Source: Spirochaetales bacterium
Lineage (GTDB): Bacteria; Spirochaetota; Spirochaetia; SZUA-6; JAFGRV01
DNA length: 64,000 nt
Assembly (NCBI GenBank): GCA_016930085.1
Contig: JAFGHO010000088.1
Coordinates: forward strand, 1 to 64,000
Direction: 5' to 3'
The translations under genes were made by a program, and so were the position numbers. Shown here piece by piece: positions 27,961 to 36,369 of this stretch (the stretch's first letter is position 1; the number at the start of each line of letters is the position of its first letter). The notes beneath the pieces were generated by a model. It had not been told where the DNA came from. It was given only the letters and a program-made list of their open reading frames with translations, and did no database searches.

Positions 27961-30348
27961 CTATCGTATCCCCCCGATAACAACCGCTTTCTGCGGACAT
28001 ACTGTCCGGCAGGCGTCGCAACGGATGCAGCGGTCGATATCGATCTCGTGACGCTCGTAAGGCCTCATCCGTATCGCCCCCGACGGACATACCTGGGCGC
28101 ACCTCGTGCACCCGATACAGGAATCGGTGATCGAATAGGCGATAAGTGCTTTGCAGCTTTGCGAGGGACAGGTCCCGTCGATATGCGCCTCGTATTCGAG
28201 CCTGAAATGGCGGATGGTCGACATTACGGGATTGGGGGCCGTTTTCCCCAATCCGCAAAGACTTCGTTCCCTCATCATATCACCGAGATGTTCGAGACGT
28301 TCGATATCGCCTTGCTTCCCTTTCCCGGTGGTGAGCCGGTTCAGGATGTTGTACATTTCCCCGCTCCCGATCCGGCAGTATGTGCATTTTCCGCAGGATT
28401 CACTGCGGGTGAAATCCATGAAGTAGCGGGCGACTTCGACCATGCAATCGGTTTCATCCAGGACCACCATGCCGCCCGATCCCATGATCGCCTCCTCCCC
28501 GAGAAGGGCTTCGTAATCGACGGGCAACTCCGCGAGTGCGGCCGGAATGACGCCGCCCGAGGGGCCGCCTATCTGTATCGCCTTAAATCGTTTTCCCCCC
28601 TGGATACCCCCGCCGATGTCTTCGACAATCTCCCGCAGGGTAATTCCCATCGGAACCTCGACAAGTCCCCCGTGAACGATCTTCCCCGCAAGGGCGAATG
28701 TTTTTGTCCCCCTGCTGTTTCCATTACCGAGAGCGGCAAACTTATCGGGGCCGTTGCGGATAATCCACGGAATGAGTGAGAGTGTTTCGACATTGTTGAC
28801 GAGGGTCGGCAGACCCCACAGCCCTTTATGGGAAGGATAGGGAGGCCGAAAACGCGGCATCCCCCGTCCGCCTTCGATCGCGGCGATCAGGGCCGTTTCT
28901 TCACCGCACACGAAAGCGCCGGCGCCCTCGACAACGGTAATGTGAAACGAATAACCGCTTTTCAGAATATGACGGCCGGAAAACCCCTCCCGTTCACAGA
29001 TCCGGACCGCCGTTTTTATCCGTTCGACGGCAAGGGGATACTCGGAACGAATGTAGATATACCCTTCCCGGGCCCCCACCGTGTGTCCGGCGATCGTCAT
29101 GCCTTCTATGATTCTGAACGGGAACGATTCAATCAGCATTCTGTCCATGAACGCACCGGGATCGCCTTCATCGCCGTTACATATCACGTATTTCTTCGTC
29201 GCCTGCCGGTCCCTGACGGCTGCCCATTTCAGTGCAGTCGGATAACCGGCACCGCCCCGTCCCCGAAGACGGCTTTTTTCAAGAAGACGGATAACACCCC
29301 CCGGATCGCTAGAGGAAAGGCACGCGCTCAAACCGCGAAACCCGTCAAATTTTTTATAGAGGACAATATCGAGGGGGGGGAGAATGCCTGAGTGTTCCGT
29401 GGCGATCGCGACCTGTCTGTGCGAGCCGGCGGGACAAAAGGACCTCGGTTCGGCCGTATAACGGATGACACCCGGTTCCGGCCCGTCGATGTATATGTCT
29501 TCGAGAAAAAGCCTGGCCGCGGCGCGGATTCGCCCGAATGCCTTGACAGGCGTAAAATGGGTATGAAGAATCCGGTCCACATCCCGAACGCCCACCCTTC
29601 CGTAACGGAAGGTTTTTCCATCTCCGGTCGTGATGTCGAGAAGCGGCGCTTCATATGAAATACCGGTGCACCCGACCTCGATGACCCTGACGGGAAGACC
29701 GTCTTCGGCGACCAGCCGGCGCAACTCGCCGTACACCTCATGTGAACCCGCCGCGCGGCAACTCGAACAGGTACAGAGACGGGCTTCTCCATGGGGGATT
29801 TCCGAAGGTTCCGGATCGGACACCGGCCGTTTCCCCGTCTCCTTCTGCGATAAAAGAAAATCATTGATGGTGGCAGGGACCTTTTGCGGTTCGAGATATC
29901 CGTAGGTAATGGTATCGATCCGAACGGCGGGGGCGAGCATGCAGCATCCCAGACATGCCGCTTTTTCAACTGTGAAAAGCCCCCTGCTGTCCGTATCTTC
30001 TTCTTCCGGAATGAGGAGGTGGTTTTTAAACGCTCGGTACACCTGTTCGGCCCCTTTCATATGGCATGCCGTCCCGATACATACGTTGATCCGGTGCTTT
30101 CCCGCGGGTTTGAGACGAAAGGAGGAATAAAAGGTGGCGATCCCGGCGATCCGGGCCGGAGTGATATCGGTTTTTCCGCAGATCAACTCCAAAGCCTTTG
30201 GGGGGAGATATTGGTAGCGGTCCTGAACGGCTTTGAGGATCGGGATGACAGCCGACCTCGTGGTACCGTGATTTTCAATGATTCGGTCGATGTCCTCCGG
30301 ATTGACGGCGGTGAGGGATTCGTTCGAGGGGGGCTTAATCTTCCGCAT
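27961..30348 (-). CDS. NuoE-NuoF fusion NADH-oxidoreductase subunit with C-terminal ferredoxin
   Basis: The 795-residue protein joins: a NuoE-type thioredoxin-like [2Fe-2S] domain (about 15-165; CIGTACHMKG, CLGCCMLAP); a second thioredoxin-like ferredoxin segment (about 195-275; CTCSSC, VIEVGCTGISYEAPL); the NuoF FMN/NADH core (GRGGAGYPTALKW, CNGDEGDPGAF, GAGAFVCGEETALI); the N3 cluster SESCGKCTYCRIG with SLCGLG; and two C-terminal [4Fe-4S] motifs CIGCTRCAQVCPSGA and CIRCDACRTVCPQKA. Such a chain oxidises NADH through FMN in hydrogenases of the HydABC type and formate dehydrogenases. No hydrogenase or Fdh catalytic gene is in this operon, so electrons must go elsewhere, perhaps to the NapH-like protein. 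Confidence 0.9.
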   Translation of the reverse strand: MRKIKPPSNESLTAVNPEDIDRIIENHGTTRSAVIPILKAVQDRYQYLPPKALELICGKTDITPARIAGIATFYSSFRLKPAGKHRINVCIGTACHMKGAEQVYRAFKNHLLIPEEEDTDSRGLFTVEKAACLGCCMLAPAVRIDTITYGYLEPQKVPATINDFLLSQKETGKRPVSDPEPSEIPHGEARLCTCSSCRAAGSHEVYGELRRLVAEDGLPVRVIEVGCTGISYEAPLLDITTGDGKTFRYGRVGVRDVDRILHTHFTPVKAFGRIRAAARLFLEDIYIDGPEPGVIRYTAEPRSFCPAGSHRQVAIATEHSGILPPLDIVLYKKFDGFRGLSACLSSSDPGGVIRLLEKSRLRGRGGAGYPTALKWAAVRDRQATKKYVICNGDEGDPGAFMDRMLIESFPFRIIEGMTIAGHTVGAREGYIYIRSEYPLAVERIKTAVRICEREGFSGRHILKSGYSFHITVVEGAGAFVCGEETALIAAIEGGRGMPRFRPPYPSHKGLWGLPTLVNNVETLSLIPWIIRNGPDKFAALGNGNSRGTKTFALAGKIVHGGLVEVPMGITLREIVEDIGGGIQGGKRFKAIQIGGPSGGVIPAALAELPVDYEALLGEEAIMGSGGMVVLDETDCMVEVARYFMDFTRSESCGKCTYCRIGSGEMYNILNRLTTGKGKQGDIERLEHLGDMMRERSLCGLGKTAPNPVMSTIRHFRLEYEAHIDGTCPSQSCKALIAYSITDSCIGCTRCAQVCPSGAIRMRPYERHEIDIDRCIRCDACRTVCPQKAVVIGGIR

Positions 30349-32059
30349 CGAGACCCCCGATGCAAAAGAGATATTTTTTCGAACGGATAAAGATACCGGA
30401 GCGGTAAAATGCGGGAGTACTCACCGTATCATCCCCCAACGCAGGTTGGGCAATCAGGTTGTATTCGGCTGAGGCTTCGATAATACGCATCACCCCTTTT
30501 CTGTCAAGGGCGTACACCCTGCCGTCCGCAAGGATTGGTGAAGCATAAAATCCCTCCTCGTATTCCGCCGTCCAGAATACACCTCCCGTTTCCGCTTCGA
30601 GGGCGCAGACGATACCGTAACTCGTCGCCATAAAAAGAATCCCGCCGGCCGCACAGGGACTCGCGACATCGGGCAGTTCGTCGTAGTACTCCCAGAGTAT
30701 TTCCTCGTTATCAGGATCGATGGCGACGAGACTCGCGAACTGGTTGGCGGCGAACACCTTGCCGTCCGCGTACGCCGGTGACGGTCCGACTTCGCCCACC
30801 ATGCATTCGACGCTCCACAACGCTTTACCGGTAACAAGATCGTATGAAGCGACGATCGGATTCGCCGAAAGGATTATCTCAGCCCGGCCCCCGTGTGAGA
30901 CGATGACAGGAGAAGACCATGACGCATGGACTTCCCGCGGGGTTTCCCAGAGGATTTCCCCGCTCGATGCGTCAAAGCAGAAGAGGCCGGCTGTGTTTTC
31001 CCCGTCGTATTGAACGAAAAGGCGGCCGCCTTTGGTGACGAGGGACGAGGCGTGACCGTAGGCATTTTCGGGGACACCCATCGGACGGCTCCATAACACC
31101 TCGCCGTCAAGGGAAAGGCATACGAGGTCGCCGGTTGCGAAAAGCGCAAAGACCCGTTCGCCGTCCGTCGCTAGTCCCGGTGCCGCATACCCTGTGTCCG
31201 CCGAAACTTCGGGAAAGACGGACGGTTTTCCGGTAACGTCTTTTACCTCCTTCTCCCAAAGCAGACCGCCGTCGCCGGCATCGAAGCAGAGAACCAAAAG
31301 ACTCTCCTTCGATGCCGACGAGAGAAAGACCCTGTTGTCGTAGACGACCGGTGAGTTGAACCCCTCGAGCGGAAGCGTTTTTTTCCAGCGTATCCCTTTC
31401 CCTGATTCGCCGTCCCAGTCGACCGGGTATGTTCCTTCGGGGGCGATACCCGCACCGCTTCCGCCGCGGAAACAGGTCCACCCGTCCGCGAGGCTTTCCT
31501 TGCCTCCGGAAGACGCCGCACCTTCCGGATTCGTTCCGGAAATGCCGGCAGCGGGGTTTTCGAGCCGGTCTGAGGCTATAAAGGAGGCGGCGAGAGAAAA
31601 GAGGAAAAAACCGCCGGCCAATCCTGCCGTCAGACCCCGTATAAGGCGACGTGAACGGAGAACTCCTCCGGGAGATGGTTCCCCGCCCGGACGGGGGGCG
31701 GGCTTTTTAATGAGGCTCATGATGAGGAGACAGAGGACGGCGAGCCCGGCGCCGCCCGCGAAAAGGTAACCCCCGGTCCGGATCTGCCAACCCGCGGTAA
31801 AGAAAGCGCGCCTTGCGAGAAGATCAAGCGAGCGCAACCGGTCTTTGAGCGCTTCATCTTCAGGATGCTCGTTGTACGCTTCATACAAGGACGCAAGCTG
31901 GGGAAGGTTGACCGGATCGAGTGAGGAAAGCTGGAAAAAGGTGATGGTGATGATCGCTCCCGTCACCGCGGAAAAGAGGGCGGCAGCCGCGGCAATCCCG
32001 CGCAGCACGGCATACACGATCATGCGTTTGCCGGTTTCACGCGTATCAGTCCCGTTCAT
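30335..32059 (-). CDS. Membrane-anchored PQQ-like beta-propeller protein (C)
   Basis: The first 170 residues hold three transmembrane helices (about 15-42, 95-117 and 143-165) with a charged loop between the first two that looks helical. A PQQ-like propeller follows from about residue 195 (WTCFRGGSGAGIAP, then blades such as VLCFDAGDGGLLWEKEV and GLFCFDASSGEILWETP). The soluble part should be periplasmic. The gene overlaps the NapH-like gene by 14 bases and the NuoEF gene by 14. It may tether the propeller to the NapH-like protein. No catalytic residues can be assigned. Confidence 0.8.
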   Translation of the reverse strand: MNGTDTRETGKRMIVYAVLRGIAAAAALFSAVTGAIITITFFQLSSLDPVNLPQLASLYEAYNEHPEDEALKDRLRSLDLLARRAFFTAGWQIRTGGYLFAGGAGLAVLCLLIMSLIKKPAPRPGGEPSPGGVLRSRRLIRGLTAGLAGGFFLFSLAASFIASDRLENPAAGISGTNPEGAASSGGKESLADGWTCFRGGSGAGIAPEGTYPVDWDGESGKGIRWKKTLPLEGFNSPVVYDNRVFLSSASKESLLVLCFDAGDGGLLWEKEVKDVTGKPSVFPEVSADTGYAAPGLATDGERVFALFATGDLVCLSLDGEVLWSRPMGVPENAYGHASSLVTKGGRLFVQYDGENTAGLFCFDASSGEILWETPREVHASWSSPVIVSHGGRAEIILSANPIVASYDLVTGKALWSVECMVGEVGPSPAYADGKVFAANQFASLVAIDPDNEEILWEYYDELPDVASPCAAGGILFMATSYGIVCALEAETGGVFWTAEYEEGFYASPILADGRVYALDRKGVMRIIEASAEYNLIAQPALGDDTVSTPAFYRSGIFIRSKKYLFCIGGLDAED

Positions 32060-33380
32060 TGGTCTTTTCCTTTTTCTTGAGTGTTGTTTTGCGTCTTTCT
32101 TCCTGTTCCTTCGAACAGACTTCGAAACACCTGCCGCAGCTTACGCACGCGCGGCGGTCGATTTCAAAGACACTCCGTTTTTTCCAGCGCGACGAGGCGA
32201 TCAGGGTGAGTCCCGCAAGAAATCCGATAACGCTTCCGGCAATCCACGCGCCTTTAGTCATCCGGCCGCGAACGGTCTTTTCCCTTTCGAAGAGGGCATC
32301 GAAAGGGACGTCCCTCATCCGGAAGGCGTCGCTTTCGAGTGTGGTTCCTTCGGCTTCTCCGGCATTCTCGAGCCGGATCTGGCGCGCGAGCCGGACATCG
32401 GGATGAAGCAGGGCAAGGTATGGTGAGAGAAGCGAGAGGGCGAATCCCGTCCCGAAAGCGATAAGGGGCAGAAAAAGGATGGCAAACCCCAGACGGCGTA
32501 TTCCCGTTTTTCTCTCTTCGATCATGGTCTCGGGGACGGGCGGCCTGATCGCATCAACGGGGCACACATCCTCACATAACCGGCACCGGATACATTCTTC
32601 CGGCGCGATTTTCACGTGCCGATATGAAAGCCGCGAAAGCCAGCCGAGAATGACCCCATAGGGACAGACAAAACGGCAGTAGGGCCGGGCGACAACCGTG
32701 CCGGCTAATAGAAACAGAAGACCCGCGACGAACATTTCAAATGTGGCGCCGAACCTGAAAAATCCGATAAAAGGATCGAACCGGCAGATGATAAAGCCCG
32801 ATCCCGTGGCCGCGAGGAGAACGGAAAGGCACAGGTAGGCGGGCGGGATAATTCCCAGCACGGAGGAAACCCATTGGGGAAGCCTGAGGGGTTTGACGAT
32901 GACCAGTTCCTGCAGGGCCCCGAAGGGACAGACCCCCGAGCAGAATGTCCTGCCGGTAAAAAGGGCAAAGATCAGGGGAACTGTAAAAAAGAGAATGACG
33001 GTTATGGGGACCGCGAAGTGCGGGTTGAAAAGCGCCATCGCCATATTCTGGATCGCGCCGATCGGGCAGACGCACCCCCGCCGGAAAAATCCAAAATAGA
33101 AAACGGAAAAGACGGCAATGACGATAAGACCGGTGCGCCTGCGAAATTTGAGGGCGAAAAGACTCGCTGAGGCAAGGGCCGCGATGAGGATCGCCGTGTC
33201 GATATAATCGAAGACCGTCTGCCTGGGATGAGGCTGTAACGGCGTGGGAATGGTATAGTCCGATGTAAACTCCGGCTGAGGGAACCGTTCCTGCCCGTGC
33301 AGGGGGACGGAGGCGGTAAAACACAGGACGGCCAGAAGCGCCTGCATAAAAACGGTCTGAAATGCCGGTTTATCCTTCAT
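32046..33380 (-). CDS. NapH/NosR-like polytopic membrane Fe-S protein
   Basis: I start at ATG 33380 (AAGGGA upstream; overlaps the ferredoxin gene by 11 bases), giving about 444 residues; the frame's extra 75 upstream residues are not protein-like. It has roughly seven helices. The family cysteines are RRGCVCPIGA, CSGVCPFGALQEL, CRFVCPYGVILGW, a cytoplasmic-type ferredoxin motif CIRCRLCEDVCPVDA, and a C-terminal CVSCGRCFEVC. NapH/NosR proteins pass electrons between quinol or cytoplasmic donors and periplasmic partners. There is no NosZ, NapA or cytochrome c gene nearby. It probably forms the membrane step between the NuoEF-type module and the Tat ferredoxin. Confidence 0.85.
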   Translation of the reverse strand: MKDKPAFQTVFMQALLAVLCFTASVPLHGQERFPQPEFTSDYTIPTPLQPHPRQTVFDYIDTAILIAALASASLFALKFRRRTGLIVIAVFSVFYFGFFRRGCVCPIGAIQNMAMALFNPHFAVPITVILFFTVPLIFALFTGRTFCSGVCPFGALQELVIVKPLRLPQWVSSVLGIIPPAYLCLSVLLAATGSGFIICRFDPFIGFFRFGATFEMFVAGLLFLLAGTVVARPYCRFVCPYGVILGWLSRLSYRHVKIAPEECIRCRLCEDVCPVDAIRPPVPETMIEERKTGIRRLGFAILFLPLIAFGTGFALSLLSPYLALLHPDVRLARQIRLENAGEAEGTTLESDAFRMRDVPFDALFEREKTVRGRMTKGAWIAGSVIGFLAGLTLIASSRWKKRSVFEIDRRACVSCGRCFEVCSKEQEERRKTTLKKKEKTNERD

Positions 33381-33933
33381 TTGAGGTCCCTTTAAGCAGA
33401 TACGGCGTCGAGGCGGGGACCTGTTGTATGGCCCCCGACGGACACCGCCGCGCGATGGAGCATTCGTTGCAATTGACGCACCGGTCGTGACGAATTTGGA
33501 GGAACAGCGATCCGTTTCCGAATGCGGAGCATCCCATGACGCATTTGCCGCATCCGATACAGAGGCCCTCGTCGATCGTGTATTCGTAATAGGGATCTTC
33601 CACATAGGTGCGGATGATCGCGCCGGTGGGGCAGAGTCTGTTTTCGGCCCCGGTCGACAATGCGGGGGGGTCGGGCATGAAATATCCGCTGCACAGATCG
33701 CAGTACCCGCAGACGTTGTAGGCGTGAAAACATTTTACCGCTGAAGGGGTGAGGACACAATTGGTCGCGCATTGTCCGCACTGTATGCAGATAAACGGAT
33801 CGATCTGCCATACCATCCCTTCCCCGAGTGATGAGGTCGCGGCGTAGGTTCCGATCCCGGCGATCGATGCCGCTGCACCGAACCGCGCCATGGTCTTGAG
33901 GAATTCCCTCCGGTTCATCGAACGTTTATTCAT
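33370..33933 (-). CDS. Tat-exported multi-cluster ferredoxin (NapG-like)
   Basis: The 187-residue protein starts with a twin-arginine signal (NRREFLKTMARFGAAASIAG). The mature part carries about four [4Fe-4S] sites: CIQCGQCATNC, CGYCDLC with RLCPTGA, CIGCGKCVMGC and CVNCNECSIARRCPSGA. Tat export means it is folded with its clusters in the cytoplasm and works outside the inner membrane. It overlaps the lipoprotein gene in an ATGA arrangement and the NapH-like gene by 11 bases; NapG-NapH pairs are a well-known electron-transfer unit. Its terminal electron acceptor here is not evident. Confidence 0.87.
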   Translation of the reverse strand: MNKRSMNRREFLKTMARFGAAASIAGIGTYAATSSLGEGMVWQIDPFICIQCGQCATNCVLTPSAVKCFHAYNVCGYCDLCSGYFMPDPPALSTGAENRLCPTGAIIRTYVEDPYYEYTIDEGLCIGCGKCVMGCSAFGNGSLFLQIRHDRCVNCNECSIARRCPSGAIQQVPASTPYLLKGTSNEG

Positions 33934-34919
33934 TCACTGCCGCCTTCCCGCTTTATTTCCGAGTAGATCCGCACGGCCTTTCCCGCGGGATCCAGGACGA
34001 AAATGTCGCCGTTATCGCCGGATGCGAGGTCGAATCCGGTCGAGCCGATAGGAAAATCTTCATGTCCGGCCACGACACACCTGAAATCCCCCTGTGGCGT
34101 ATAGACTTTAACCCGGGGAAGGCCTTTTTCCGCGGTTACGAAACTTCCGTCTTCAAGCAGGGTAAAGTGAATGGGATTGCAGCAGCCGCAGAAGCCCTCG
34201 ATCGCGGTCGAACGGACACCCCATGATGAGATGAGTTTTCCCTCCGCCTTATAGCGTTGTATCCTGTGCTTTCCCGTATTCGCGGCCCAGATTTCCCGGC
34301 CGTCTCCCGCGGTCGCGACATCGAAGTACGGGCTGGGAATGAGAAAGCCGTCCGGTTCAGACGGGGTCGATCCGCCGATATGGCCGAGGAGTCTTCCCTC
34401 TTTCGTATAACGGCAGATATGTCTGTTTCCGGCATCGGCGACGAACACATATAACGGCGATGCGGCGATAGAAGTGATGACGGCCTTGTTGCCGAGCGAC
34501 GCCCAGACCCCGGTACGGCTTCCATCCGCAGAATATGTGGAGACATGTTCGGTGATACCGATATAAATAACCCCTTCGACGTCCTGCGCGATGCACGTCG
34601 GGCGTCCGTCGAGGGAGATGCGCCGCAAAACCTCCCCATTACTCGTGATGGTAACGAGGGACCGGTCGCCGGTGACATGAACCTTATTCCCGTCCACCGC
34701 GATCCCCGTGGGACGATCGAAGGGGACGGGAATACGGTTTGTTTCTTTATAACGGAGAAGGGACGTATCGATCCGCGCGAGGTTGTCGATGTCGTATTGA
34801 TAAGGATTGACATACGGGTTCCCTTTTTCGTTAAAACAACCGGAAACGGAAGCGGCCGTTATAAGTATCATCGCCAACGGGAGCAGCGGGGTTTGGGATT
34901 TTTTCTTTGACCGGTCCAT
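33930..34919 (-). CDS. NHL-repeat lipoprotein
   Basis: The 329-residue protein has a lipoprotein signal with lipobox VSGC (Cys about residue 28), then six NHL-like blades forming a propeller (RPTGIAVDGNKVHVTGD, SLYVFVADAGNRHICRY-type, GREIWAANTGKHRIQRY, GSFVTAEKGLPRVKVYTPQG). A GFCGCCNP motif sits at the blade-five loop; three close cysteines on the periplasmic side could bind metal or accept electrons. It stands between a propeller gene (19-base gap) and the Tat ferredoxin (ATGA overlap). Function unknown. Confidence 0.8.
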   Translation of the reverse strand: MDRSKKKSQTPLLPLAMILITAASVSGCFNEKGNPYVNPYQYDIDNLARIDTSLLRYKETNRIPVPFDRPTGIAVDGNKVHVTGDRSLVTITSNGEVLRRISLDGRPTCIAQDVEGVIYIGITEHVSTYSADGSRTGVWASLGNKAVITSIAASPLYVFVADAGNRHICRYTKEGRLLGHIGGSTPSEPDGFLIPSPYFDVATAGDGREIWAANTGKHRIQRYKAEGKLISSWGVRSTAIEGFCGCCNPIHFTLLEDGSFVTAEKGLPRVKVYTPQGDFRCVVAGHEDFPIGSTGFDLASGDNGDIFVLDPAGKAVRIYSEIKREGGSE

Positions 34920-34938
34920 GATTTTCCCTTCGTTATAT

Positions 34939-36369
34939 TCACTCGCGTACGTCGATGCAGATGAGCCTTTTCGAATCGCGGAGGAGGAGCAGCCCCCCCG
35001 CTATCGCCAGGGGACCCCATGCGTCGCGGCCGTCGAGAAGCTTCGCGGCGTCGAGTTCTTCGTATCTTTCCGTTAACGCCCGTATCATGAAGAGGACCCC
35101 GTCGTCCCGAAGGATATAAAACTTACCGTCCGCAATGATATACGGACCGAGACCGAACTGGTGTTCCCTCCCGCTTTTAAAGACCATTCCCCCTTCCGGA
35201 TCATAGCAGACGAACTGGGTGCGGTCGTTTCCCGCGTCTTTGGGAAGAATCCCGAAAAGATGATTCCGAAAGAAAATCGGTGTCTGCTGTTCCGAAGCAA
35301 GGTATTGGCGGGGGGTATAGCTTTCGAGTACTTCGGTTTCATAACCAGTCCCCTTTTTTGTCACTTCAAGCAGGATGGAACCTGCACCGTATCCCGCCGT
35401 AACGAAAATACGTCCGCCGGGCAATACGACCGGGGAAGGGGCGATGACCGCGTTTTCTGTGGCCTTTGTCCGCCAGAGGACCTTCCCCGTCTCTTCTCCA
35501 CGGGCGCCGACAGCCGTCAACCCTTCAGGACTTGAATAAAGGTACATGTCGACCCCGGATATGCTCATCGGCATAATCGAAGAATGGGACATATGCCATC
35601 CGTCTGGATTAGGCGTCTCCCAGAGGATGTTTCCCGTCCGGCAATCCACCCCGATGAGGAGCGATTTCCCTCCGGGCGCGATAACGGCGACCCCGTTATC
35701 GATAAGCGGGCATTGGGCCGTATACCACATGGGTACTTCCGTCCCGTACTCCTTTTCCAGGTCGATGCCCCAGAGAAAATCTCCGCTTTCATCATCGACG
35801 CACATGACGTGACAGCGGGGACCTATGGTCACGACAACCCCGTCGGCAATCGCCGGAATTGTGCGGGACATTCCATGATTCCTTTTGACCAGTACCCTGT
35901 ACCACCGGCGCCATAATTCGTTTCCGTCGGCAAGGGAAAGACAGCGCAGGGCGTCGGACCTCGATGCTTCATCATAATCGAGGATATAGACGCGGCCCCC
36001 GCCGACCGCCGGACCGCTGTGTCCTTCACCCAGAGAGACGGACCAGAGGACCGGCGGTCCTTTTTCCGGCCATTTATCAGCGAGCGGTATTGTCTCTTTG
36101 CTTATGTTATCGAAGTCTTCTCCCCGGAATCGCGGCCAGGAACCCGGGTGAAACGAGACCGCTTCGCCCGTTTTTCTGAAATTGCTTCCGATATCGACCG
36201 TTTCATCCGCGGCTTCAGCGACAGTCGGGCCGGAGTCCATGCCCGGAACATGTTTGACTATCCCGAAAGCAGGTTCAAAGGAAAGCCATGCCGCGATAAT
36301 GAGACTTCCGGCCGCGAGGGTGAGGCAGGCGCTGATACCGCTGATAAACCGGTTGTTCCGTTCAGGCAT
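34939..36369 (-). CDS. Membrane-anchored PQQ-like beta-propeller protein (B)
   Basis: One N-terminal helix (about residues 10-35) with no clear cleavage site anchors a linker and a PQQ-like propeller starting at SWPRFRGEDFDN. Blades include CLSLADGNELWRRWY, HVMCVDDESGDFLWGIDLE and IGVDCRTGNILWETPNPDGW, and it ends LICIDVRE. The opening sequence WPRFRG is shared by PQQ-like proteins common in planctomycetes and spirochaetes. It overlaps propeller A by eight bases. No quinoprotein catalytic residues were recognised. Length 476. Confidence 0.82.
   Translation of the reverse strand: MPERNNRFISGISACLTLAAGSLIIAAWLSFEPAFGIVKHVPGMDSGPTVAEAADETVDIGSNFRKTGEAVSFHPGSWPRFRGEDFDNISKETIPLADKWPEKGPPVLWSVSLGEGHSGPAVGGGRVYILDYDEASRSDALRCLSLADGNELWRRWYRVLVKRNHGMSRTIPAIADGVVVTIGPRCHVMCVDDESGDFLWGIDLEKEYGTEVPMWYTAQCPLIDNGVAVIAPGGKSLLIGVDCRTGNILWETPNPDGWHMSHSSIMPMSISGVDMYLYSSPEGLTAVGARGEETGKVLWRTKATENAVIAPSPVVLPGGRIFVTAGYGAGSILLEVTKKGTGYETEVLESYTPRQYLASEQQTPIFFRNHLFGILPKDAGNDRTQFVCYDPEGGMVFKSGREHQFGLGPYIIADGKFYILRDDGVLFMIRALTERYEELDAAKLLDGRDAWGPLAIAGGLLLLRDSKRLICIDVRE

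Noticed and set aside
27565-28779. 404-codon plus-strand frame over the NuoEF and oxidoreductase genes
   Set aside because: Antisense to two well-supported Fe-S genes; product looks like translated complement.
33381-33605. 75-residue N-terminal extension of the NapH-like gene
   Set aside because: It overlaps the ferredoxin gene, reads like shadow sequence, and a good ribosome site precedes the ATG at 33380.
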